Positions 18,444-25,485 of a DNA stretch of 64,000 nt are shown here, in pieces. Below the pieces are notes generated by a model that saw only the letters and a program-made list of their open reading frames with translations, did not search any database and was not told the DNA's origin. Each line of letters starts with the position of its first letter. Position 1 is the first letter of the stretch. The stretch covers positions 248,001-312,000 of the forward strand of contig NZ_JAMXOE010000001.1 in the NCBI RefSeq assembly GCF_024055575.1, written 5' to 3'. The position numbers were made by a program, and so were the translations under genes. The DNA comes from Mucilaginibacter flavidus (GTDB lineage Bacteria > Bacteroidota > Bacteroidia > Sphingobacteriales > Sphingobacteriaceae).

Positions 18444-20543
18444 TCATATCAGTGTTGTTAAAATAAATATTACCAAAATAACCACCAGCATACTGTAAAT
18501 ATAATACTGCACCTTACCGCCCTGGAAACGGCGTGCAAAGTTACCGATGGATTGTACTACAGCTACTATCAAATTTAAAAAGCCATCAATGATGTATCTA
18601 TCCGTCCACATCGCTGCTTTTGCCAGCGCCATGCCCGCATAGGCCACGGAATGAATAAAGCCGTCGATAACCCGCCTGTCTAACCTGAATGTAGCCCGGC
18701 CCATGGCCAGCACAGGTACTACGATGTACTTTTTGTATATTTCGTCAAAATACCATTCGTTTGCCGATAGCCTGTAAAGCATGCTGGTTTGCGAAAAAGG
18801 GTTTGTCTTTTGTTTTGCATAAATACGGTACGCAGCATAAATAACCAGCACGCTGAAAATATTTACACCAACAGGTACAATCACATGAAACAGTCCTTCA
18901 CCGGCGGTAGCGCCTGTTTGAAACATGCCGTGATAGAGCCATGAATGCTCATAGCTGAATGGATTAAATGAGAAAACAGGGAACAGGCTGCCGGCTGCTA
19001 AAAATAACAACGGAACGGCATAGCGCCAGCCGCCATCGCCGATATGCAGTTTAATGTTGGGGAAACGCTCCCGCAGCTTTAAATCGCCGAAAAATACTTT
19101 TGTAATAAGCCTTATCACATAAAAAGCCGTTAACCAGGTGGTTAGTATTGCAAATGCCGGGATGAGCATAAATAACCAGCCTTTGCCCTGCGACCATTGG
19201 AAAGCCTGAATTAAAATTCCATCTTTTGACAGGTAGCCCGATGTAAATGGCAGGCCGATAAGCGCTAAGCCGCCAATAAGGGCAGCGATAAACGTAAGCG
19301 GCATTTTTTTACGCAGACCGCCCATGTTCTGAATATTTTGTGGGTCGATGTCGAGTTTGTTATCATCCCTTATATGCGCCATCTGGTGGATAACTATACC
19401 CGCCACCAAAAATAACAGGCATTTAAAAAACGCATGTGTTACCAGGTGAAACAACGACGACGAATAAGCGCCTATGCCCATAGCCATTACCATATAGCCC
19501 AACTGCGATATGGTGGAGTACGCCAATATCCTTTTTAAATCGTTTTGGGTGAGCGCAACGGTTGCCGCCATAAAAGCGGTAAAACAGCCGACAATCGCCA
19601 ATATATTTAGCTCGATACCATTAAACATGGGATAAACCCGGCCCAATAAAAACACCCCTGCAGCCACCATGGTTGCCGCGTGGATTAATGCCGAAACCGA
19701 TGTTGGCCCTTCCATGGCGTCAGGCAGCCATGTATGCAATGGAAATTGCGCAGACTTTGCCGCAACTGCTAAAAATATCCCTATGAAGGCTACAAACTGC
19801 CAAATGTCATCCAAGTGGTATGATACACCTGGAATGGTAAATGAGCCCGTCAACGGCGAATACCACTCGCCTCTATTATAAACTGTTATTGCTTTAATGA
19901 TAGAATGGTCGCCAAAAAGTATGTTGATGTCAAATGTGTGGAAAGTGGCGTAGATAATAAGGATGGCCGTTAGCAGACCGATATCCCCTATCCGGTTCAT
20001 GATAAATGCTTTTTTATTTGCCTGGACTGCTTTATGGCGACTGAACCAAAAGCCAATCAGCAGGTATGATGAAAAACCCACAAGTTCCCAGGCGATATAG
20101 AATAGCACCAGGTTATCAACCACTACCAGCGCCAACATGCTGAAACAAAAAAAGCTCAGGAAAGAAAAATAACGGTTATAACCGGCATCGTCCTTCATGT
20201 AAGCCATGGAATAAATATGCACAGGAAGCGCAATCAGGTTAACCAGCAATAACATCAGTACCGAAAGATTATTCAGCAAAACACCGACGTAAGCCTGTGT
20301 TTCGCCAACCGTAAACCATGCAAACTGTTGGTGTACCAAATGCCCGGTGTTCCAAACTTTTGAAAATATGGTTGCAGACAAAACGCAGCTAAACAAAATT
20401 GCCAACGTAGATACCCAGCCGGTAATCTTATTGTGTTTACCGGGAATAACCAGGTTAATTAAAAAGGCAAGCAAAGGCAGTAACACTGCCGCGAGTGTAA
20501 ATTTTATGGTAAGGGTATCTATGGCTTGTAAAAAGTTGTTCAA
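18444..20543 (-). CDS. nuoL: NADH-quinone oxidoreductase subunit L
   Basis: Largest antiporter-like subunit of complex I, with the long lateral helix at the C-terminus. The 699 residues contain WELVGFSSYLLIGFWFSR, KSAQFPLHTWLPDAMEGPT and KRILAYSTISQLGYMVMA. The start is TTG at 20543: a TAA stop stands two codons upstream and the next methionine is far inside the protein, so no ATG start is possible. It follows nuoK after a spacer containing a palindromic repeat. Confidence 0.96.
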   Translation of the reverse strand: MNNFLQAIDTLTIKFTLAAVLLPLLAFLINLVIPGKHNKITGWVSTLAILFSCVLSATIFSKVWNTGHLVHQQFAWFTVGETQAYVGVLLNNLSVLMLLLVNLIALPVHIYSMAYMKDDAGYNRYFSFLSFFCFSMLALVVVDNLVLFYIAWELVGFSSYLLIGFWFSRHKAVQANKKAFIMNRIGDIGLLTAILIIYATFHTFDINILFGDHSIIKAITVYNRGEWYSPLTGSFTIPGVSYHLDDIWQFVAFIGIFLAVAAKSAQFPLHTWLPDAMEGPTSVSALIHAATMVAAGVFLLGRVYPMFNGIELNILAIVGCFTAFMAATVALTQNDLKRILAYSTISQLGYMVMAMGIGAYSSSLFHLVTHAFFKCLLFLVAGIVIHQMAHIRDDNKLDIDPQNIQNMGGLRKKMPLTFIAALIGGLALIGLPFTSGYLSKDGILIQAFQWSQGKGWLFMLIPAFAILTTWLTAFYVIRLITKVFFGDLKLRERFPNIKLHIGDGGWRYAVPLLFLAAGSLFPVFSFNPFSYEHSWLYHGMFQTGATAGEGLFHVIVPVGVNIFSVLVIYAAYRIYAKQKTNPFSQTSMLYRLSANEWYFDEIYKKYIVVPVLAMGRATFRLDRRVIDGFIHSVAYAGMALAKAAMWTDRYIIDGFLNLIVAVVQSIGNFARRFQGGKVQYYIYSMLVVILVIFILTTLI

Positions 20544-20572
20544 TTTTTACTTTATATCTTATTATTTCTTGT

Positions 20573-20654
20573 TGTCATAGGAGGAACGAAGCAATCTCTG
20601 AACTTTGCAAGTCCGCAATGCTGGCGTGCGATTGCTTCGTTCCCCGCAATGACA
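20573..20654. repeat. Palindromic GAACGAAGCAATC repeat in the nuoK-nuoL spacer
   Basis: Arms 20573-20596 (TGTCAT...GGAACGAAGCAATC) and 20630-20654 (GATTGCTTCGTTCC...GCAATGACA) are largely complementary, with a 33-nt loop. This type of sequence is a widespread intergenic element in many bacteria, probably a mobile non-coding repeat. Here it sits inside an operon. Confidence 0.8.
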
Positions 20655-20662
20655 CGAAGGTT

Positions 20663-20968
20663 CTAATCCCCCAATTTATTAATACTTCCCGGGTCAATGG
20701 TTTTGTATTGCTTGTACACATTTAAAATAATGGCCAGCGCTACTGCTGTTGTTGCGGCCGCCAGCACTATGGCGAACAGCGCAAACATTTGACCGCCGTT
20801 ATTTATCCGGTCGTATTTGCTGAAGGCTACCATGTTTAATATGGCGCCGTTCAGCATCAGCTCAATGCCTATCAAAACCTGTATGGCGTTTTGTTTGGAT
20901 ACTATCATATACAAACCCACGCAAAACAGCACCGCGCTTACTACTAAAAAATCGGTTAATGATATCAT
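20663..20968 (-). CDS. nuoK: NADH-quinone oxidoreductase subunit K
   Basis: Small membrane subunit of complex I with three helices; 101 residues, normal length. The conserved glutamate-containing stretch IQVLIGIELMLNGAILN is present, as is the C-terminal AVALAIILNVYKQ. Its ATG overlaps the nuoJ stop by 4 nt (ATGA type), indicating translational coupling. Confidence 0.96.
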   Translation of the reverse strand: MISLTDFLVVSAVLFCVGLYMIVSKQNAIQVLIGIELMLNGAILNMVAFSKYDRINNGGQMFALFAIVLAAATTAVALAIILNVYKQYKTIDPGSINKLGD

Positions 20969-21513
20969 GCGCTTCTCCCCTTTCGTGATAAATGCGCCGC
21001 GCCTACCAATGCTACCATCAGTAAAACCGAGATCGCCTCAAAAGGCAGCAGGTATTTGGTCATTAAATTAATGCCGATATTTTCCGTCATCGATGAATTT
21101 GGCAATATCATATTATGCGTAACCTGGGCCTTTTTAACCCATCCTAAATTGTCGGCATCAAGTTTAAAAATCATGTTCAGCAATACAACTAAAAACAAGC
21201 CGGCCAGTAGTAGTGCGGGTAGTTTATTTATGCTGATAAATTTGCTGCGCAGCTCACCTATAGTATTCAGCGTTTCTTTGCCCGATAGCATAAAGGCAAA
21301 CAATATCAGCACCAGGATGCCGCCAACATAAATTACTATTTGAGTTATCGCCACAAAATCCGCCAGTGCAAGCACATATAATCCAGCCAAAGCAAAAAGC
21401 GTTATAAAAAACATAAAAATACTGCGCACCAAATTTTTTGTGGCAGCCACAAATACCGCCGACGCAGTGGCAATAAACGCCATCAAATAAAATAGCACCT
21501 GCGCTAAGTTCAT
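20965..21513 (-). CDS. nuoJ: NADH-quinone oxidoreductase subunit J
   Basis: Membrane subunit of complex I with five predicted helices; 182 residues. The signature YVLALADFVAITQIVIYVGGILVLILF is split by eye into two conserved helices. It overlaps nuoI and nuoK by 4 nt at each end, so the three genes are tightly coupled. Confidence 0.95.
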   Translation of the reverse strand: MNLAQVLFYLMAFIATASAVFVAATKNLVRSIFMFFITLFALAGLYVLALADFVAITQIVIYVGGILVLILFAFMLSGKETLNTIGELRSKFISINKLPALLLAGLFLVVLLNMIFKLDADNLGWVKKAQVTHNMILPNSSMTENIGINLMTKYLLPFEAISVLLMVALVGAAHLSRKGRSA

Positions 21514-22097
21514 GCGCCGCCCTCCTCTTTCTTTTGCATCGCCGCTAATTTGGCCGCCTGCCGCTCGGCCTGTTGCTTGTCAAACTCGGCGCGTTTTTCG
21601 GCAGCCACCTCGGGCGACATGTCCGAAAACTGGTAAGTAAGGTCACTTAGCTGGAAAACTGTTTTATCGTACTGGTTGGTCATTACAATACATTCCGTAG
21701 GGCAAACGATGGTACACAGGCCGCAATACATGCACTTGGCCATATCGATGTCAAACTTTGCGGCATACAGCCTCTTGGTTGTACCGTCGGATGTTTGTCC
21801 GATAGCTTCTGTAGCCTTTATCGATTCGATATCGATACAGTTAACCGGGCAAACTTTGGCACAAAGGTCGCACACAATACAGTCATCCATCTCCACATCC
21901 AACTGGTAACGCCCCACCTCGGGGATTGGCAGTTTTTGATGCGGATATTGAATGGTATTGGTGCCTTCCATCTGCTTAAAGTAATTAGCGTCACTTGCAG
22001 GCAGCAGCTCACGCTTTTTATGCGAAGCAAACAGGTGCGTTAGGGTGATGGATAATCCCTTTAATGCCGAAGTAAAACCTTTTATTGTGTTGTTCAT
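21510..22097 (-). CDS. nuoI: NADH-quinone oxidoreductase subunit I (2x 4Fe-4S)
   Basis: Ferredoxin-like subunit carrying clusters N6a and N6b, linking the hydrophilic arm to the quinone site. The 195 residues contain both motifs, CIVCDLCAKVCPVNCI and CMYCGLCTIVCPTECI. The N-terminus MNNTIKGFTSALKG precedes the domain as usual; the C-terminal 30 residues are a charged helix. The ATG at 22097 lies inside an intergenic repeat made of ATGAACCA-type units, so several ATGs occur 8 nt apart just upstream, but only this frame reads into the gene. Confidence 0.95.
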   Translation of the reverse strand: MNNTIKGFTSALKGLSITLTHLFASHKKRELLPASDANYFKQMEGTNTIQYPHQKLPIPEVGRYQLDVEMDDCIVCDLCAKVCPVNCIDIESIKATEAIGQTSDGTTKRLYAAKFDIDMAKCMYCGLCTIVCPTECIVMTNQYDKTVFQLSDLTYQFSDMSPEVAAEKRAEFDKQQAERQAAKLAAMQKKEEGGA

Positions 22098-22200
22098 TGG
22101 TTCATTAGTTCATTGGTTCATTTTGTCTGAACCGGGATTTTCGGGATTAAAAGATTCCTTTGATTACAAATCCGAAATCGAACATCCGAAACCCGAAATT
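22094..22200. repeat. GGTTCATT and TTTCGGAT repeat arms in the nuoH-nuoI spacer
   Basis: Two families share the spacer. Family E (GGTTCATT units) runs 22094-22124 and supplies the nuoI start codon. Family D forms a hairpin: arm 22132-22148 (GGGATTTTCGGGAT) and arm 22168-22200 (AATCCGAAATCG, CATCCGAAA units); the latter overlaps the nuoH stop codon. Confidence 0.8.
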
Positions 22201-23269
22201 ACATTAGCCACAGCCTCCATACCCCCGATATCAGCATACAAGCAAAAGCCAGGGGCGTCAATACCTTCCAGCATAGGGTCATCAATTGATCAACCCGGAA
22301 GCGGGGGAGCGTCCACCGTATCCACATTTGTATACCTACTAGGGTAAGTGTTTTAATTGCTATCCATATTATACCCCAGCCCGCGCCGGTTGTCCATGTT
22401 GCTAAATGCACCGGGCCAATATTGGGCAGCGGAGTGTTCCAGGCGCCTAAAAACAATATCACGCCCACCATCGATACCAAAAACATCATTGAGTATTCTG
22501 CTAAGAATACAAGGGCAAATCTTAAGCCCGTATATTCGGTGTGGAAACCGGCTACCAGTTCCGATTCTGCTTCGGGTATATCAAAGGGCGCCCGGTTACT
22601 TTCGGCAAGCGAGGCTATAAAATAAATCACAAAAGCTACCAGTAAATGCGGGGCACGAAAAACATTCCAGGCAAAAAAGCCGCCGATGGATGATACATCC
22701 CAAAAGCCCGCGAATTTGGTTGTTTCGTTTGCAAGTATGCCCTGCTGCGCGGCTATATCCTGCAGGTTAAGGGTTTGGGCTATCATCACCACCGAAATAA
22801 TGGCAAACCCGGCAGGTATCTCGTATGATATGATCTGCGCCGCTGAACGCATAGCACCCAATATGGCGAATTTATTGTTCGATCCCCAGCCCGCCATTAA
22901 AATTCCCAGCGTTTCTATCGATATGATGGCGAAAACGTAATACAAGCCCAGGTTAAGCTTTGCGGGCACTAACCCCGGTCCCCACGGTAAGGCTGCAAAG
23001 CCAAGGTAAACCGCAATAAAAATAATGGCAGGCGCCAAAATAAACAGCAGCTTATCGGCGGCGGCGGGGGTTATCAGTTCCTTTTGCAGCATTTTTAAAA
23101 TGTCGGCAAAGGTTTGCAGCGAACCATATTTGCCTGTTTCAGTTGGACCAAGCCTGTCCTGTATAAATGCTGAAACCTTTCGTTCAGCGTAAACACCAAA
23201 AAGTGCAAACAAAGCCGAAAAACCAAACAGTCCTATCGCAATAATAAAATATGTGATATAAAAATTCAA
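22199..23269 (-). CDS. nuoH: NADH-quinone oxidoreductase subunit H
   Basis: Membrane subunit at the quinone-binding interface of complex I. The 356 residues have eight or nine helices and the family motifs ERKVSAFIQDRLGPTETG, SLAESNRAPFDIPEAESELV and FHTEYTGLRFALVFLAEY. It is the first nuo gene in this window; no nuoG or other hydrophilic-arm gene precedes it. The upstream spacer has repeat arms and then murI on the same strand. Confidence 0.97.
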   Translation of the reverse strand: MNFYITYFIIAIGLFGFSALFALFGVYAERKVSAFIQDRLGPTETGKYGSLQTFADILKMLQKELITPAAADKLLFILAPAIIFIAVYLGFAALPWGPGLVPAKLNLGLYYVFAIISIETLGILMAGWGSNNKFAILGAMRSAAQIISYEIPAGFAIISVVMIAQTLNLQDIAAQQGILANETTKFAGFWDVSSIGGFFAWNVFRAPHLLVAFVIYFIASLAESNRAPFDIPEAESELVAGFHTEYTGLRFALVFLAEYSMMFLVSMVGVILFLGAWNTPLPNIGPVHLATWTTGAGWGIIWIAIKTLTLVGIQMWIRWTLPRFRVDQLMTLCWKVLTPLAFACMLISGVWRLWLM

Positions 23270-23354
23270 TCCCTTTGCTTTAGCTGCAAACTTAGTGATT
23301 TTGGTTGATTAAGTTGAACGGTGTTGAATAGTTGATAAGATTGGTAGGAATAGT

Positions 23355-23493
23355 GTGTTAGTCCGAAAATAGAGAAAGTCAGTAAAGAAGCTGCGATTTC
23401 AGAAGTACTATCTTTTAAGCACTACCTTTACGGCGTTAGACTTTTCTCCGTCTTCCGGACTTTGCTGACTTTTCGGACTTCCGGACTCTACTC
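23355..23493. repeat. GTCCGAAA repeat, opposing arms, murI-nuoH spacer
   Basis: Family B. Arm 23355-23387 (AGTCCGAAAA, GAAAGTCAGTAAAG) faces arm 23438-23489 (GGACTTTGCTGACTTTTCGG and more such units). On the minus strand the repeat begins right at the murI stop. A looser GTTGAA-type tract at 23308-23346 adjoins it. Confidence 0.8.
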
Positions 23494-24325
23494 AACACTT
23501 TATTTCCGCAAAGCCAGATTGTACTTTCGCCCCGAAAAATAATTCCCCGTAGTGGTCAAAGTCCGCCGTATCGTCTGTAGTGGTAAAAAAACGCTGGGTA
23601 TTACCGGTGCTGATGCTCTTTTCCATCTCGGAGTGGCGATGTAGATAATCGACCAGGCTATGGGCCACAATATCCCCTTGTGATACCACTTTTATATTAG
23701 CTGGCAGGTATGCTGCTATCTTTTGCTGTATCAGCGGGTAATGGGTACAGGCCAGCAAAAGCGTGTCGATGTTTGCAGATTGCGCCAAAACCTGGTCGAG
23801 ATATTTTTTTACAAAATAGTTGGCGCCGGGCTTGTCGTATTCACCGTTTTCAATCAGCGGCACCCAAAGCGGACAGGCTTGCTGGTGTACTTTTACGTCC
23901 GGGAAAAACTTACCAATTTCCATTTTGTACGATTCGGACTGTATTGTGCCTTTCGTACCCAACACCCCTATTTCTTTTGTTTTGGTATAGTTGCCAATTA
24001 CTTCGGCCGTTGGCCTTATAACACCCAACACCCGTTTGGCCGGATCCTGGCCTTTCAAATCAAGCTGTTGTATATTACGCAGCGCCTTGGCCGATGCAGT
24101 ATTGCATGCCAGTATAACCAGCGGGCACCCTTGTTTAAGCAACCATCGTACACACTCCCAGGTGTATTGGTGAATAGTCTGGAACGAACGGTTACCATAA
24201 GGCGCCCTGGCGGTATCGCCCAAATAAATATAATCGTACTGTGGCAACTGCTTAAATATGGAGCGGAACACCGTCAGGCCACCATACCCCGAATCAAAAA
24301 TGCCTATAGGCTTATTGTTTACCAT
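23492..24325 (-). CDS. murI: glutamate racemase
   Basis: Interconverts L- and D-glutamate for peptidoglycan synthesis. The 277 residues include IGIFDSGYGGLTV (Asp11), the first catalytic cysteine in LACNTASAKAL (Cys74) and the second in LACTHYPLIQ (Cys193). The ATG at 24325 is chosen over a GTG two codons earlier. It follows the two OmpH chaperone genes on the same strand, but a hairpin terminator separates them, so separate initiation is likely. Confidence 0.96.
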   Translation of the reverse strand: MVNNKPIGIFDSGYGGLTVFRSIFKQLPQYDYIYLGDTARAPYGNRSFQTIHQYTWECVRWLLKQGCPLVILACNTASAKALRNIQQLDLKGQDPAKRVLGVIRPTAEVIGNYTKTKEIGVLGTKGTIQSESYKMEIGKFFPDVKVHQQACPLWVPLIENGEYDKPGANYFVKKYLDQVLAQSANIDTLLLACTHYPLIQQKIAAYLPANIKVVSQGDIVAHSLVDYLHRHSEMEKSISTGNTQRFFTTTDDTADFDHYGELFFGAKVQSGFAEIKC

Positions 24326-24341
24326 CTGCACAAAAATAAAA

Positions 24342-24369
24342 AAAGCGCCCCGTAATATGGAGGCGCTTT
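24342..24369 (-). terminator. Rho-independent terminator after the second ompH gene
   Basis: Stem AAAGCGCC/GGCGCTTT with a 12-nt loop, followed on the minus strand by TTTATTTTTG. It ends the bam/ompH transcript just before murI. Confidence 0.85.
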
Positions 24370-24391
24370 ATAAATGTTTACTTAATGCTTA

Positions 24392-24904
24392 TTATTTAAT
24401 ACCCAATTTAGCTTTTGCAGCTTCCATCAGGTCATCACCCGGAGGCGCAACTACAAACTGGGTTTGAGTTGAGTTCATTACATAAGAATAGCCTTTTTCT
24501 TTAGCAACAGCTTCAACAGCTGTACGTGCCTTATCAGACAATGGTTTAATCAATTCCTGCGACTTTTCGTCGAATTTTTGTTGTGCACTGGTATTGTAAT
24601 CCTGCATACGTTTTTGGATATCCTGCAATTCAGCTTGTTTGGCAGAACGGGCAGCATCGGTCATGCTGGCTTGTGTTTTCTGAAACTCAGTACCTTTTGT
24701 TTGCAGTTCGGTTTGCATTGCAGCAAGCTCGTCAGTAAATTGTTTTGAGTAAGTATCAAGTGTAGTTTTTACTGTTTTAGCTTCAGGCATAGCACCAATT
24801 AGTGCGTCGAAATTAATGTAGCCGATTTTACTTTGGGCTTTGGCAAAGTTGCCTATCGTTAAAAAGCACACTGCAACCAAAGCAACTTTAAGAAAATTTT
24901 TCAT
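24392..24904 (-). CDS. OmpH/Skp family periplasmic chaperone (second copy)
   Basis: A 170-residue Skp-like chaperone for outer-membrane proteins. It has a signal peptide (MKNFLKVALVAVCFLTIGNFAKAQ), a short beta strand SKIGYINFDALIGAMPEA, a long charged coiled-coil tentacle (about 45-130) and a returning strand YSYVMNSTQTQFVV. It lies directly downstream of another ompH-like gene and bamA, the usual arrangement in this phylum. Confidence 0.92.
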   Translation of the reverse strand: MKNFLKVALVAVCFLTIGNFAKAQSKIGYINFDALIGAMPEAKTVKTTLDTYSKQFTDELAAMQTELQTKGTEFQKTQASMTDAARSAKQAELQDIQKRMQDYNTSAQQKFDEKSQELIKPLSDKARTAVEAVAKEKGYSYVMNSTQTQFVVAPPGDDLMEAAKAKLGIK

Positions 24905-24949
24905 TTTTTTTTGTTCTGTGTTTAAATTTAATGGGATAATTATAAAAAT

Positions 24950-25480
24950 TTATTTTGTAGTTTTCGTTGATTTTAAACCAAGTTTTGTTAAGACGTCCGC
25001 ACTTTTATCATACCGGGGGTTCGCATATAACATTATCACTTCGCTGTTTTTGTCAAATACCATATCCAGGTTTTCATTCTCGGCAACTGCCTGTATAGCT
25101 TTTGCCATTTTATCCTGTATTGGTTTTATTATTGCATTACTTTTTGATGCAAGCTCTCCATCCGGACCAAATTTTTGACGCTGAAAATCTTTTGCTGTTT
25201 TTTCTTTATCTGCAATCTCGGCCTCACGTCTCTTCTTCATGTCTGCAGTCATCAACACCTGGTCGGCCTGGTAGGCCTTATATAAGCGGTCAATTTCCTG
25301 GAAACGCTGATCTACCTCTTTTTGCCACGATACCGACAGCGCTTCTATCTGTTTTTGTGCCGATGAATATTCGGGCATTTGTTTTAAAATGTACTCCGAG
25401 TCAACATAAGCAAACCGTTGCGCAAACGCGCCGGTGACTGTTACTAACGTAAAAAACAGGATGAAAATTGTCTTCTTCAT
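24950..25480 (-). CDS. OmpH/Skp family periplasmic chaperone (first copy)
   Basis: A 176-residue Skp-like chaperone with signal peptide MKKTIFILFFTLVTVTGAFAQ, strand RFAYVDSEYILKQMPEY, a coiled coil of about 80 residues and LDMVFDKNSEVIMLYANP near the end. It starts 5 nt after the bamA stop and is clearly cotranscribed with it. The two OmpH copies are divergent, so the duplication is old. Confidence 0.92.
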   Translation of the reverse strand: MKKTIFILFFTLVTVTGAFAQRFAYVDSEYILKQMPEYSSAQKQIEALSVSWQKEVDQRFQEIDRLYKAYQADQVLMTADMKKRREAEIADKEKTAKDFQRQKFGPDGELASKSNAIIKPIQDKMAKAIQAVAENENLDMVFDKNSEVIMLYANPRYDKSADVLTKLGLKSTKTTK

Positions 25481-25485
25481 TACAA

